NCBI RefSeq assembly: GCF_041821025.1
Contig: NZ_JBGUAY010000006.1
Span: forward strand, 1 to 64,000
DNA length: 64,000 nucleotides
Reading direction: 5' to 3'
Origin: Egicoccus sp. AB-alg6-2
GTDB lineage: Bacteria > Actinomycetota > Nitriliruptoria > Nitriliruptorales > Nitriliruptoraceae
The notes under the pieces are model-generated. The model was not told where the DNA came from. It ran no database searches and was given only the letters and a program-made list of their open reading frames with translations. Shown piece by piece: positions 1 to 8,646 of this stretch. A program made the position numbers and the translations under genes. The stretch's first letter is position 1. Every line of letters begins with the position of its first letter.

Positions 1-944
1 CCCAGGTAGTTGACGGTCTCAGCGAACGACGCCGACGCCGACGCGGTCCCGGTGTTGGTGTTGTTGGTGTACGCCGGGGTCAAGGTCTCGTTCAGACCAC
101 CCGCGCCAGTCACCTGCGCGGAGCACGGCGTGATCGCCGAACCGGAGTAGTCCACACTTGCCGGGCAGGTCACCGTCGTGGTTGTGGGTGCCTTCGCGAT
201 GGCGAGGGTGCCGGAGCCCGTGCTCGACGAGTGCGTGGAGTCACCGGCGAAACTTGCTCCCACCGAATGAGAACCAGCTGCCAGGCTCTCCAACGAAACG
301 TTCGTCAGCGTTGCAACGCCCGAGCTGTTCGTCGTTGCGCTACCTGCGGGCGAGTTGCCGATGGTGAACGCAACGGATTTCCCGTTCACGCCGGCTCCAC
401 CAGCGGTCAGCGTGGCCGTCAGTGTCCCGGCACCGCCGTACGTCCCGCTGCCGCTAACCGAGCCAAGGCTGGTCGCCGCCGTGGCCGGCGCGGTGACACG
501 CAGTGTGAAGTCCGCCGAGTTGCTTGTCTCCCCGCTGCTCGTGTCAGTCACCCGGTGCGTGATGGCGTACGACCCGGCCTTCGCGGACGAGAAGCTGACG
601 GTTTGGAAGCCAGAGTTTGCGTCACCGCACTCGGTAAACGTCAATGACGACGGAGACACCGTGACGTCGCTCGGGGCGAGAATCGCCACGGTTGTTGGAG
701 TAGCTGGTCTTGCGTTGCAGTTACCCTGCTGCCCGCCGGTGGGACCGCCGTCATTACCCTTCTGCACAATCCAGTATCGAATCGACGTCGAGCCGCCTTC
801 GGCGATGGCGGTGTTGCCGCTGGAGTCGAGTGCGTTGTTGTCGGCTTCGTCTGCTGCTGCGACGCCGGCGGTCGTCATGAGCATGGTTGCAGCCGTCAGG
901 GCCGCGAACAGGCGGCGGGAGCGCCGCCTCGGAGAGCTTCGCAT
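1..944 (-). CDS. Secreted protein with bacterial Ig-like repeats (3' end outside window)
   Basis: The frame is open for 314 codons from an ATG at 944 to the left edge, so the C-terminus is missing. The N-terminus is a Sec signal peptide: a basic stretch RRRSRR, a hydrophobic core, then GVAAADEA as a likely cleavage site. Two to three beta-rich, Ser/Thr/Gly-rich modules follow. One around residues 175-245 reads like a Big_3-type Ig domain (GGAGVNGKSVAFTIGNS). A later one contains YSGSAITPC and resembles the repeats seen in large actinobacterial surface proteins. AAGG lies 9-12 bases before the ATG. Base composition is clearly less GC-rich than in neighbouring genes, which would fit transfer or relaxed selection on a repetitive surface protein. 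Role: probably an adhesin or envelope protein; ligand unknown. Confidence 0.8.
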   Translation of the reverse strand, partial: MRSSPRRRSRRLFAALTAATMLMTTAGVAAADEADNNALDSSGNTAIAEGGSTSIRYWIVQKGNDGGPTGGQQGNCNARPATPTTVAILAPSDVTVSPSSLTFTECGDANSGFQTVSFSSAKAGSYAITHRVTDTSSGETSNSADFTLRVTAPATAATSLGSVSGSGTYGGAGTLTATLTAGGAGVNGKSVAFTIGNSPAGSATTNSSGVATLTNVSLESLAAGSHSVGASFAGDSTHSSSTGSGTLAIAKAPTTTTVTCPASVDYSGSAITPCSAQVTGAGGLNETLTPAYTNNTNTGTASASASFAETVNYL

Positions 945-1360
945 TGGTGTGTGCCTTCCCTTGGCGAGCCTTGCGGTCCGCTGGTCGTGGGAAGGTGTGT
1001 CGGTTTCGCCCCTGGCTCCCCAGCCGACTCGGCGACCAACTACCGCCGGCTGGATCAGTGCCCCACACCCCGTGCCGGCCCCCGTGACCGACATCTGAAG
1101 GAAGCCTGCGGCCAAAACCTGTGCGGAAGCTGTGGCATCGGCGATTTCCTCAAAATTGATGAAGACCCACCCTGAGCCGTTTCGACGAACCACATTTCAG
1201 CGCACTACCCCGGTACCCGGCTCCCCGGTGCGGTCGTGAACGCGTTCTGGTGCACTGCCGCGACGATGGCCGTTCTGGACTCACGACCAAGAACGGTCGT
1301 TTCGCCCGCAAATGTCGCATGCGGCCTCTAGCATCCGCGCAGTTGACGACGGGCGGGTAG
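945..1360. other. Divergent intergenic region, no gene seen
   Basis: This 416-base gap separates the Ig-like gene from the two-component pair. It is less GC-rich than the coding regions. No convincing ORF with its own ribosome binding site was found. The half nearer 945 is the leader of the minus-strand gene and contains GC-rich hairpin-forming stretches. The half nearer 1360 holds the inverted repeat described separately and a weak -10-like TAGCAT near 1328. Confidence 0.5.
1270..1296. promoter_or_regulatory. Inverted repeat upstream of the two-component genes
   Basis: CCGTTCT at 1270-1276 and AGAACGG at 1290-1296 are perfect inverted 7-mers separated by 13 bases, about 65 bases before the response-regulator start. 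A dyad in this position could be an operator, possibly for autoregulation by the adjacent OmpR-type regulator. OmpR-family sites are more often direct repeats, so the assignment is tentative. Confidence 0.3.
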
Positions 1361-2050
1361 ATGGGCGGCAGCGCCGCACGCGTGTTGCTGGTCGAGGACG
1401 ACCAGGCACTGCGCGCTGCCGTGCGCTCGGCATTGGCGGACGAGGGCTACACCGTCCACGACGAGCCCGACGGCATGCGCATCAGGCCCACCGCCACCGC
1501 GTTCCAACCTGACCTCGCCGTCCTCGACGTCCGGCTGCCCGACGGCCCCAGTGGCCTCAGCATCGCCCGGGTCCTGCGCGAGCTCGACGCGCAGCTGCCC
1601 ATCATCTTCCTCACGGCCGCCGACTCCACCGACGACCGCCTCGCCGGCTTCGACGCCGGCGCGGACGACTACCTCGTCAAGCCGTTCGTGATGGCCGAAC
1701 TGCTCGCCCGCGTCCGCGCGTTGCTGCGCCGCAGCGGCCGGCTGACCTCCGACACCTGGCAGGTCGGCGACCTGCTCGTCGACGAGGACACCCGGCGCGT
1801 CCGCTGCAACGGCATCGAGGTGGAACTGACGAGGACCGAGTTCGACCTGCTCGTCGCGCTCGGGCGCAATCCCGACCGGGTGCTGTCCAAGACCCAACTG
1901 CTGTCCGCGGTGTGGGGCTTCGACTCCTACGACGTCAACGTCGTCGAGGTACAGATCAGCGGCCTGCGCCGCAAGCTCGAGGCGCACCTTCCCCGCATGA
2001 TCCACACCGTCCGCGGCTCGGGCTACCGCCTGCGCCCGCCCGCCGACTGA
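1361..2050 (+). CDS. OmpR/PhoB-family response regulator
   Basis: This is a 229-residue DNA-binding response regulator. Residues 7-120 are a receiver domain with the acidic pair E12/D13-D14, phospho-acceptor D56 in VLDVRLPDG, T85 and K107 in LVKPF. Residues 130-226 are a winged-helix effector ending in VRGSGYRL, the hallmark of the OmpR/PhoB C-terminal domain. Length is normal for the family. Its TGA overlaps the ATG of the downstream histidine kinase by one base (TGATG), so the two are translationally coupled. It should be phosphorylated by that kinase and regulate transcription; neither signal nor targets can be read from sequence. Confidence 0.95.
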   Translation: MGGSAARVLLVEDDQALRAAVRSALADEGYTVHDEPDGMRIRPTATAFQPDLAVLDVRLPDGPSGLSIARVLRELDAQLPIIFLTAADSTDDRLAGFDAGADDYLVKPFVMAELLARVRALLRRSGRLTSDTWQVGDLLVDEDTRRVRCNGIEVELTRTEFDLLVALGRNPDRVLSKTQLLSAVWGFDSYDVNVVEVQISGLRRKLEAHLPRMIHTVRGSGYRLRPPAD

Positions 2051-3369
2051 TGCGGACCCCATCGCTGCGCCGGCGTGTGACGGTCTCCGGCGTCGTCGTC
2101 TTCGCCCTGCTCGTCACGCTCCTCGACATCTTCGTCTACCTCACGTTGCGCGAACGGCTCCAGGACACGCTGGCCGAGGTGCTCGACACCCGCGTCGACC
2201 TGGCCCGCGAGCTCGGGGAGCAACTCCCGGCCGACGAACTCGTCGCACGGCTGACCGCGCTCGGCGTGCCGGTGACGGCCACCACGGCCGAAGGCGAGGT
2301 GCTGACCGGTGAACCGGCGACCCCGCGCTTCGGGGCAGGCCCCCCGGGCCCGGTCACGACGATGCCCACGCCCCGCGTCTCCGAACCGGTGCGACTCGAG
2401 GACGGCACCACCCTCGAGGTGTACGCCTCCAGCGCCGGCGTCGAGGCGACGCTGGCGCGAACTGCAACGTTGCTGCTGGTCGGCACCGTGCTGGCACTGG
2501 CGATCGCGGCCGTGTTGTTCCGGCGCGCAGCCGCCGTGGTCGTCGCCCCCCTCGAGGAGGTCGCGGCGGCCGCCGGGCGGACGACGCAGGGCCACGCCGG
2601 CGAACGGCTCCGCCCGGACGACCCCGACACCGAGCTCGGCCAGCTCGCCACCGCCTACGACACGATGCTCGACGCACTCGAGGAGGCGCTGGGCACCGCG
2701 CGCGCGGCCGAGGAGCGGACCCGCCGGTTCGTCGACGACGCCGCCCACCAGATGCGCACCCCCATCGCCACGCTGCGTTCCTGCGTCGAAGCCCTGCTCA
2801 AGACCGCCCAACCCGACATCCGCGACGAGCTGTTCGGGTATGTCATCCGCGAGACCGCCCGCTGTCAGCGCCTGTTGGACGACCTGCTGAACGCGGCCCG
2901 CTTCGACCAGGGACACGACCTGGCCTTCGCATCGCACGACCTGGCCGCGATCTGCCTCGACGAGGTCGAGCGTGCCCGCAGCCTCGCGCCCGCGTTGACG
3001 CTCGTGATGACGGCCCCCAGCGACGCCGTCGAGGTCCGCGTCGACGCGGACGCCATCCGCGAACTACTCGCGAACCTGCTCGACAACGCCCGCCGCCACG
3101 CCGCCACCCGCATCGAGGTGGTGGTGAGCGACGCAAGTGACGCCGTGACCGTCACGGTCGCCGACGACGGTCCCGGCCTGCCCACCGGCAGCGAGGAACG
3201 CGTCTTCGAGCGATTCACGTCACTCGACGGGCGCGGTGGCTCCGGGCTCGGGCTGCCGATCGCCCGCCAGATCGCGCGCACGCACGGCGGCGGGCTCGCC
3301 TACTCCGACGGGGCCTTCCGACTGCGCCTGCCCCGCACGAACGTGACCGGCGACGGCGCTCAGAGGTGA
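2050..3369 (+). CDS. Two-component sensor histidine kinase (membrane)
   Basis: A 439-residue HisKA-type kinase. A first membrane helix (about residues 13-33) and a second (about 138-158) flank a roughly 100-residue extracytoplasmic segment rich in Pro and Gly. A HAMP-like region follows. The H-box is DDAAHQMRTPIATL, with the phospho-histidine in AHQMRTP. The ATPase domain shows an N-box (LLANLLDNARRHA), a G1 box (VADDGPGLP) and a G2 box (GGSGLGLPIA). I start it at the ATG overlapping the regulator stop; upstream in-frame codons lie inside the regulator gene. It autophosphorylates and passes phosphate to the neighbouring regulator. Its last 10 bases overlap the 3' end of the convergent receiver gene. 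Confidence 0.93.
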   Translation: MRTPSLRRRVTVSGVVVFALLVTLLDIFVYLTLRERLQDTLAEVLDTRVDLARELGEQLPADELVARLTALGVPVTATTAEGEVLTGEPATPRFGAGPPGPVTTMPTPRVSEPVRLEDGTTLEVYASSAGVEATLARTATLLLVGTVLALAIAAVLFRRAAAVVVAPLEEVAAAAGRTTQGHAGERLRPDDPDTELGQLATAYDTMLDALEEALGTARAAEERTRRFVDDAAHQMRTPIATLRSCVEALLKTAQPDIRDELFGYVIRETARCQRLLDDLLNAARFDQGHDLAFASHDLAAICLDEVERARSLAPALTLVMTAPSDAVEVRVDADAIRELLANLLDNARRHAATRIEVVVSDASDAVTVTVADDGPGLPTGSEERVFERFTSLDGRGGSGLGLPIARQIARTHGGGLAYSDGAFRLRLPRTNVTGDGAQR

Positions 3370-3749
3370 GCCGGCGCGTTCCCAGAACGCCGCAGCATGG
3401 CGGCGAGCGGACGCAGGTCGTCGCGAGAGACGACACCGGCGGCGCCGGCTTCGGCCAACGCCACATCGATGGCCTGCAACGGCGAGATGACGAACACCTC
3501 GCAGTCCCCGGCGGCCCGGATGGTGGACACCACGCGGGTCCCCATCCGCCCCCCCATCGTGAGGTCGACGACGACCACCTCGATGTGCTGGTCGATGACA
3601 TACTCGAGCGCGTCCGACCAATGTTCGACGACACCGACCGGTTCGAAGCCAGCGTCGGCGATCACCCCCATGATCGCCGACGCCAGCGTCGAATCCGCTG
3701 CAGCGAGCACGAGTACGCGGCCCCTCGGTGCCTCGGCGTACTCGCCCAT
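3360..3749 (-). CDS. Stand-alone receiver-like protein with degenerate active site
   Basis: 129 residues forming a single CheY-like fold with no output domain. The presumed phospho-site Asp is kept in EVVVVDLTMGG. The acidic Mg-binding pair after the first beta strand is replaced by Ala (RVLVLAAADS), and the conserved Lys-Pro near the C-terminus is SRDD. This arrangement suggests a pseudo-receiver that acts by protein contact rather than phosphorylation. GGAG precedes the ATG with normal spacing. The gene is convergent with the histidine kinase and overlaps it by 10 bases. It could modulate that kinase or another signalling partner; no target is visible. Confidence 0.75.
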   Translation of the reverse strand: MGEYAEAPRGRVLVLAAADSTLASAIMGVIADAGFEPVGVVEHWSDALEYVIDQHIEVVVVDLTMGGRMGTRVVSTIRAAGDCEVFVISPLQAIDVALAEAGAAGVVSRDDLRPLAAMLRRSGNAPAHL

Positions 3750-3907
3750 CCCCGCGCTCCAACGGACGGTTGTGTAAGCCCAACGATGCCCGCGCTACCT
3801 GTGGCGGACCTGAGGAAAACGCACGAGAACTGCGCGTGGCGGCCCGTTCACGCACCGCTACCCCTCTGCGACCGACACGGATCGCACGCTGCGTAGGCCT
3901 GCGCTGT

Positions 3908-4720
3908 TCAGGCCTGCGCTTCGCCGTCGAACCGGAAGCCGCGGTCGAGCAGTTCACGAACGTGACGGCTGATCTCGGGCGCCGCGTCGTCGGGAAGCTC
4001 GGCCTCCAGGGCGCGCGAGAAGTCCACCGCGGTGGCGTTGATCGCCACGTCGAAGCGGGCGGTGTCGCCGGCCGGTCCGAACACCGTCGGGTCCTCGGCC
4101 GCCGTCTCCATCAGCTCGAGCCAGGCGTCGAGGTGGTCGAGATAGACCGTTCGGACGGACTCGGCAGCGAGGGTCTCCAGCGGTTGCTCGAGGTCGGCGC
4201 GGGCCTCCGCCAGGCTCATCGCGTTGGCCGCGGCCACGCTTCGCACGGCGGCGAAGAACGGGGTGAGGTCGGTGCCTTCGGCGAGTTCGAAGGTCTGCGC
4301 CAACTCCTCCTGGAACGTCAGCATCGTGCGCTCGGACGCCTCGACGCCGGTGAGCAGGGTGGCGAAGTCGGCGTCACTGCCGGTGAAGTCGGCCGGGTCC
4401 GGCGGCCGCAGTTCGGCATCCGGGGACGGCGACTCGGTCGGGGTCGGCTCGCCGGTCGGTCCGGCCGCTTCCGGCTCCGGCCGGTCGATGACCCCCGCCC
4501 AGAGCAAGCCCACGGGCACCAGCAGCAGGACCGCGACCACGGCGACGACCGAAGCCACCCGTCGGCGTCGCTGGCGACGCCGCACGAACGGCGGCGGCGG
4601 CGGACCGTCGGCGTCCGGTTCCTCGGCGCCCCAGTGGGTGACCGTCGGCGGGTCGTCGGCCGTCCAGGCCGAGCCCTCGGGGGCCGCCCACCGATGGCGC
4701 CCGCCGTCCTGCTCGTCCAC
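3908..4720 (-). CDS. Single-pass membrane protein with extracytoplasmic alpha-helical domain
   Basis: I start this at a GTG (4720) preceded by GAGAGG eight bases upstream, giving 270 residues. The N-terminal ~55 residues are cytoplasmic, Pro/Trp-rich and end in a basic cluster (RRRQRRRRVAS). One transmembrane helix follows (about residues 57-78, VAVVAVLLLVPVGLLWAG). Next comes a Pro/Thr/Ser-rich linker (GEPTPTESPSP), then a ~160-residue helical domain rich in Ala, Leu and Glu. I recognise no family. The architecture suggests an anchored extracytoplasmic domain held away from the membrane by the linker. The secreted protein gene at 4909-5400 lies upstream on the same strand, with hairpins between them. 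Confidence 0.65.
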   Translation of the reverse strand: MDEQDGGRHRWAAPEGSAWTADDPPTVTHWGAEEPDADGPPPPPFVRRRQRRRRVASVVAVVAVLLLVPVGLLWAGVIDRPEPEAAGPTGEPTPTESPSPDAELRPPDPADFTGSDADFATLLTGVEASERTMLTFQEELAQTFELAEGTDLTPFFAAVRSVAAANAMSLAEARADLEQPLETLAAESVRTVYLDHLDAWLELMETAAEDPTVFGPAGDTARFDVAINATAVDFSRALEAELPDDAAPEISRHVRELLDRGFRFDGEAQA

Positions 4721-4793
4721 GCCGTCGACCTCTCGCGCTCCCGAACCGGGAACGGTACCCAGCCGCCGCGCCGGCGGAGCGCTCCGGGCACCT

Positions 4794-4835
4794 CTCCGCC
4801 GCAACGGCGGAGGGGGCGACCCATCGGCCGCCCCC
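4794..4835. terminator. Overlapping GC hairpins downstream of the secreted-protein gene
   Basis: CTCCGCCG, loop CAA, CGGCGGAG forms an 8-bp stem at 4794-4812. It overlaps an alternative stem GGGGGCG (4812-4818) with CGCCCCC (4829-4835). The two cannot form together. On the minus strand they sit after the stop at 4909 and before the GTG at 4720. They may terminate or attenuate transcription; there is no clear T-tract. Confidence 0.35.
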
Positions 4836-4908
4836 TCCCAGTGCTTCCCGACGCCCCCAGCGTGACCCCGTCGAGATGCCGCAACTGCCCCGTTTGACCC
4901 GCTTCGAG

Positions 4909-5400
4909 CTACAGCTCCACGCAGTCGCCGCGCTCGGTCATCACGAACCCGCGCACCGGGTGCATGTGGCCACGCAGATGCACGCGGCCGAACCGTCCGC
5001 CGTCCTCGTGCAGGATGTTGAGCCGGATGGCGAAGTGTCCCTTCAGCGGCTCGGCCTCGTCGGCCATCGCCTCCTCCATGGTGGAGAACAGCGCCGTGCC
5101 GCCGCCCGAGCCCACGATCCGGTAGCGGTTCCCGTACTGGTCGGTCGCCCCGACGTCCACGGCCCGCGCCTGGAAGTGCGCGCGCACCTTCCCGTTGCCC
5201 AACTCGTTGATGCTCATCCATCCGACGTAGGCGCCCGACCGCTCCGTGATCACGACGTCGCCACACTGGAACCGGACCGGGCTCGTCGCGCCGGCGAGCT
5301 CCTCGCGGAACGGTTCGCGCATCGGTGGTGCCGCCGACGCCGGCAGCGTCCCCGCCAGGACCAGCATCCCGGTGAGGACGCCAAGCAGCAATCTCCGCAT
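4909..5400 (-). CDS. Small secreted protein of unknown function
   Basis: 163 residues from the ATG at 5400, preceded by an excellent ribosome binding site (GGGGAGGT). Residues 1-24 are a classic Sec signal peptide (MRRLLLGVLTGMLVLAG, then ASA-AP). The mature part carries two Cys (FQCGDVV and GDCVEL at the extreme C-terminus) that could form a disulfide linking both ends. The body is mostly beta, with repeated ILHEDGGRFGRVHLRGH-like patterns. No family is recognised. The next gene on the same strand is the membrane protein at 3908-4720. Confidence 0.75.
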   Translation of the reverse strand: MRRLLLGVLTGMLVLAGTLPASAAPPMREPFREELAGATSPVRFQCGDVVITERSGAYVGWMSINELGNGKVRAHFQARAVDVGATDQYGNRYRIVGSGGGTALFSTMEEAMADEAEPLKGHFAIRLNILHEDGGRFGRVHLRGHMHPVRGFVMTERGDCVEL

Positions 5401-5632
5401 GTTCCTACCTCCCCTGTCCGGCGCCCGATCCCCCGCGGACCCCTGCACGCCGGGTGGAACGGTAAGCACCTCGAGGTAGGACGAAGCGGGCAAACCGCAC
5501 AGGAACGTCCGCGATGCGCGCCTGCAATCCTGACCGTGCGCTGAAGACGCACGCCCGAGCGCCCGAATCTCGCGACGCGCGCCCGACCGATCACCGACGG
5601 CGACGGGGCGCTGGGGGCGGGAAACGGAAGCG

Positions 5633-6841
5633 TCAGAGGCGGGGCTGGGGGTAGCCGGCCTCGACCAGGGCCTGGCGCAGCCCCTCGACGTGGTCGTGCC
5701 CGCGGGTCTCGAGCTCGAGCACCACCTCGACCTGTCCGAGCTGCAAACGGTGCTCGAGCCGGTGGTGGGCGACCCCGACGACGTTGGCCCGCTGCTCGCC
5801 GACGAGGCGGAGCAGGCGGGACAGCTCGCCCGGGTGGTCCGGGACGGTGGTGCGCAGCGTCACGTAGCGGCCCTCGGTCGTGAGCCCGCCGGTGACGAGG
5901 TGTTGCAGCACGAGCGGGTCGATGTTGCCGCCGGAGAGCATCGCCACGACCGGTCCGCGCACCTCGACGCGGCCGGACAGCAGCGCGGCGACGGCCGCGG
6001 CGCCGGCGGGCTCGACGACGAGCTTGGCACGCTCCAGCAGGAGCACGACGGCGCGCGCGAGCTCCTCGTCGTCGACGGTCACCACCTCGTCGACCAGGGC
6101 CTCCACGTGCGCAAGCGTCAGCTCGCCCGGCCGCTTCACCGCGATGCCGTCGGCGATGGTGTCGCAGGTCGCTGCCTCGACGGGGGTGCCTTCCTGCAGC
6201 GAGCGCTCGAACGACGACGCGCCCGCCGCCTGCACACCGACGATGCGAACGTCGGGACGCAGCGCACGGAGCGCGACGGCGGTACCCGAGATCAGCCCGC
6301 CGCCACCGACGCAGACCAGCACCGTCCCCACCTCGGGGAGCTGGTCGACGATCTCCAGGCCGACGGTCCCCTGCCCCGCGATGATGTCGGGGTGGTCGAA
6401 CGGGTGCACGAAGACCCGGCCCTCCTCCTCGGCGAACGCCAGCGCGCGTTGCAGGGCGTCGTCGAAGGACTCGCCGACGAGCTGGACCTCGGCGCCGTAC
6501 GCCTCCGTGGCGTCGACCTTCGGCAGCGGCGCCTCCTTGGGCATGAACACCGTCGCGGCCACGCCCTGCAGCTTGGCGGCCAACGCGACGCCCTGCGCGT
6601 GGTTGCCGGCGGACGCGCACACCACGCCGTGGCGACGTTCGTCGTCGGAGAGCTGACAGATGCGGTTGTAGGCGCCGCGGAGCTTGAACGAGCCGGTGCG
6701 CTGCAGGTTCTCGCACTTGAGCCACACGTCCCCCCCGGTGGCCGCACCGATGGCTCGCGAACGCTCCATCGGCGTCACCTGCGTAACCCCCTCGAGCAGC
6801 CGCTGGGCGGCGCGGACGGCCTCGATGCCGACGAGCTCCAC
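5633..6841 (-). CDS. ilvA: Threonine ammonia-lyase (threonine dehydratase)
   Basis: This PLP enzyme deaminates L-threonine to 2-oxobutanoate, the first step toward isoleucine or a catabolic route. I start it at GTG 6841, which has AGGAGGG seven bases upstream, giving 402 residues. The Schiff-base lysine is in TGSFKLRGA (about residue 50). The glycine-rich PLP-phosphate loop is CVGGGGLISG. A single ACT-like domain occupies the last ~75 residues (VTLRTTVPDHPGELSRLL). Length and the single ACT domain match the short ~400-residue class shared by catabolic TdcB-like and short IlvA proteins, so allosteric behaviour cannot be fixed from sequence. It is divergent from the fumarase gene. Confidence 0.92.
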   Translation of the reverse strand: MELVGIEAVRAAQRLLEGVTQVTPMERSRAIGAATGGDVWLKCENLQRTGSFKLRGAYNRICQLSDDERRHGVVCASAGNHAQGVALAAKLQGVAATVFMPKEAPLPKVDATEAYGAEVQLVGESFDDALQRALAFAEEEGRVFVHPFDHPDIIAGQGTVGLEIVDQLPEVGTVLVCVGGGGLISGTAVALRALRPDVRIVGVQAAGASSFERSLQEGTPVEAATCDTIADGIAVKRPGELTLAHVEALVDEVVTVDDEELARAVVLLLERAKLVVEPAGAAAVAALLSGRVEVRGPVVAMLSGGNIDPLVLQHLVTGGLTTEGRYVTLRTTVPDHPGELSRLLRLVGEQRANVVGVAHHRLEHRLQLGQVEVVLELETRGHDHVEGLRQALVEAGYPQPRL

Positions 6842-7121
6842 GTGTCGTCCCTCCTGGGGTGAGGCCGCGAGCCTACGACCCGACCCGCCTCGCCCGCCCC
6901 ACCCGCCGTGACCGGCACGCCCGACGCCATGCCATCGCTGGGCCATTCGGGGAGTCGTTCGACCAGGTCGTGGCCGAACGACTCCACAGACCGATGAGCA
7001 ACGGGGGCCGCACGGCCGGGCACCGTTTCGTGCCGCTGTCCCGACGGCTCTAGCCTGCCGGAGCCCAGGCGCGACCGCGGATGCGAGCGCGCACAGCCCG
7101 GCGAGCGACGAGGTGGCAACC

Positions 7122-8513
7122 ATGGCAGGCGAGTTCCGCACGGCCCACGACACGATGGGCGAGATGCAGATCCCGGTCGACGCGCTATGGGGCGCCAGCA
7201 CGCAGCGGGCCGTCGAGAACTTCCCCGTCTCCGGCCAGCCGGTCCCCCTCGAGGTGGTGCACGCCCACGCGATGCTCAAGTGGGCCGCCGCGACCGCGAA
7301 CGAGGAGACCGGGGTCGTCGACGCCGAGGTGGCCGACGCCATCCGCCGCGCGGCCGACGAGGTGATCGACGGCCAACTCGACGAGCACTTCCCCGTCGAC
7401 GTGTTCCAGACCGGGTCGGGCACCTCGACCAACATGAACGTCAACGAGGTGGTCGCCAACCGGGCCAAGCAGCTGCTGGGCGAGGACCTGTCGTCGGGCA
7501 AGGTGCACCCCAACGACCACGTCAACGCGTCGCAGTCGTCCAACGACACCTTCCCGACCTCGGTCCACGTCGCGGTCGCGCGCGTGGCCAGGTACGAGAC
7601 CATCCCCGCGCTGCAGGAGCTGGCCGCCTCGCTGCGCCGCAAGTCGGACGAGTGGGCCGACGTCGTCAAGTCGGGCCGCACGCACCTGATGGACGCCACA
7701 CCGGTCACGCTCGGCCAGGAGTTCGGTGGCTACGCGCGCCAGGTCGAGCTCGGGGTCGCCCGCATCGAGAAGGCACTGGACTCGGTCTACGAGCTCGCGC
7801 TGGGAGGCACCGCCGTCGGGACCGGGCTCAACTGCCCGCCCGGATTCGTCGACCGCGTCATCGAGCTGATGGCGGAACGCACCGAGCTGCCGTTCCGCGA
7901 GGCCGAGGACCACTTCGAGGCGCAGGGTTCCCGAGACGCGCTGGTGGAGATCTCCGGCGCGCTCAAGACCGTCGCGGTCAGCCTCATCAAGATCGCCAAC
8001 GACGTGCGGTGGATGGCGTCGGGCCCGCGCACCGGCCTGTACGAGATCCAGCTGCCCGAGATCCAGCCCGGTTCCTCGATCATGCCGGGCAAGGTCAACC
8101 CGGTGATCCCGGAGTCGGTCCGCCAGGTCGCCGCGCAGGTGATCGGCAACGACGCCGCCGTCACGGTCGGTGGCCTCTCCGGTGAGCTCGAGCTCAACGT
8201 CATGATTCCGCTGATGGCCCGCAACGTCATCGAGTCCGAGCGCCTGCTCGCCTCCGTCAGCCGCGTCTTCGTCGAGAAGTGCCTCGACGGCACCGAGGCG
8301 ACCGAGCAGGGCCCACAACTGGTGGAGCGCTCCCTGATGCAGGTCACCGCGCTGGTGCCCGAAATCGGGTACGAGCGCTCCGCTGCGCTGGCCAAGAAGG
8401 CCCACAAGGAGGGCAAGACGTTGCGCGAGGTGGCCGTCGAGGACGGCGTCGAGGAGGCGACGCTCGACCGCGTGCTCGACTACAAGCGGATGACCGAGGG
8501 CGGCATCCTCTGA
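7122..8513 (+). CDS. fumC: Fumarate hydratase class II
   Basis: 463 residues. It interconverts fumarate and L-malate in the TCA cycle as a cytosolic homotetramer. The family signature [11 protein letters not shown] is at about residues 318-328, with further substrate-site motifs [13 protein letters not shown] and [11 protein letters not shown], all typical of FumC. I prefer ATG 7122, which has GAGGT seven bases upstream, over the in-frame GTG at 7113. The glutamate dehydrogenase gene follows 133 bases downstream in the same direction, with a weak GTCGGC/GCCGAC dyad between them. Confidence 0.96.
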   Translation: MAGEFRTAHDTMGEMQIPVDALWGASTQRAVENFPVSGQPVPLEVVHAHAMLKWAAATANEETGVVDAEVADAIRRAADEVIDGQLDEHFPVDVFQTGSGTSTNMNVNEVVANRAKQLLGEDLSSGKVHPNDHVNASQSSNDTFPTSVHVAVARVARYETIPALQELAASLRRKSDEWADVVKSGRTHLMDATPVTLGQEFGGYARQVELGVARIEKALDSVYELALGGTAVGTGLNCPPGFVDRVIELMAERTELPFREAEDHFEAQGSRDALVEISGALKTVAVSLIKIANDVRWMASGPRTGLYEIQLPEIQPGSSIMPGKVNPVIPESVRQVAAQVIGNDAAVTVGGLSGELELNVMIPLMARNVIESERLLASVSRVFVEKCLDGTEATEQGPQLVERSLMQVTALVPEIGYERSAALAKKAHKEGKTLREVAVEDGVEEATLDRVLDYKRMTEGGIL

Positions 8514-8646
8514 TCCCGGTCTCTGATCCCGGTGGCGTCGGCCGACCCCGTGCCGACGGCCGTTTGACCGCGCGCGGCGGGCTGCTTCGCTCGGCACCCC
8601 ATGCGCGACGCGTCGAGACGTCGTGCGACGACGGCCAGGAGCGACC

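Noticed and set aside
945-1100. c-di-GMP or c-di-AMP riboswitch in the leader of the Ig-like gene
   Set aside because: Fragments such as GGGGCGAAACC and GGGGAGCC recall GEMM-I or ydaO motifs, but the remaining conserved blocks and pairings could not be found by eye. A covariance-model search would settle it.
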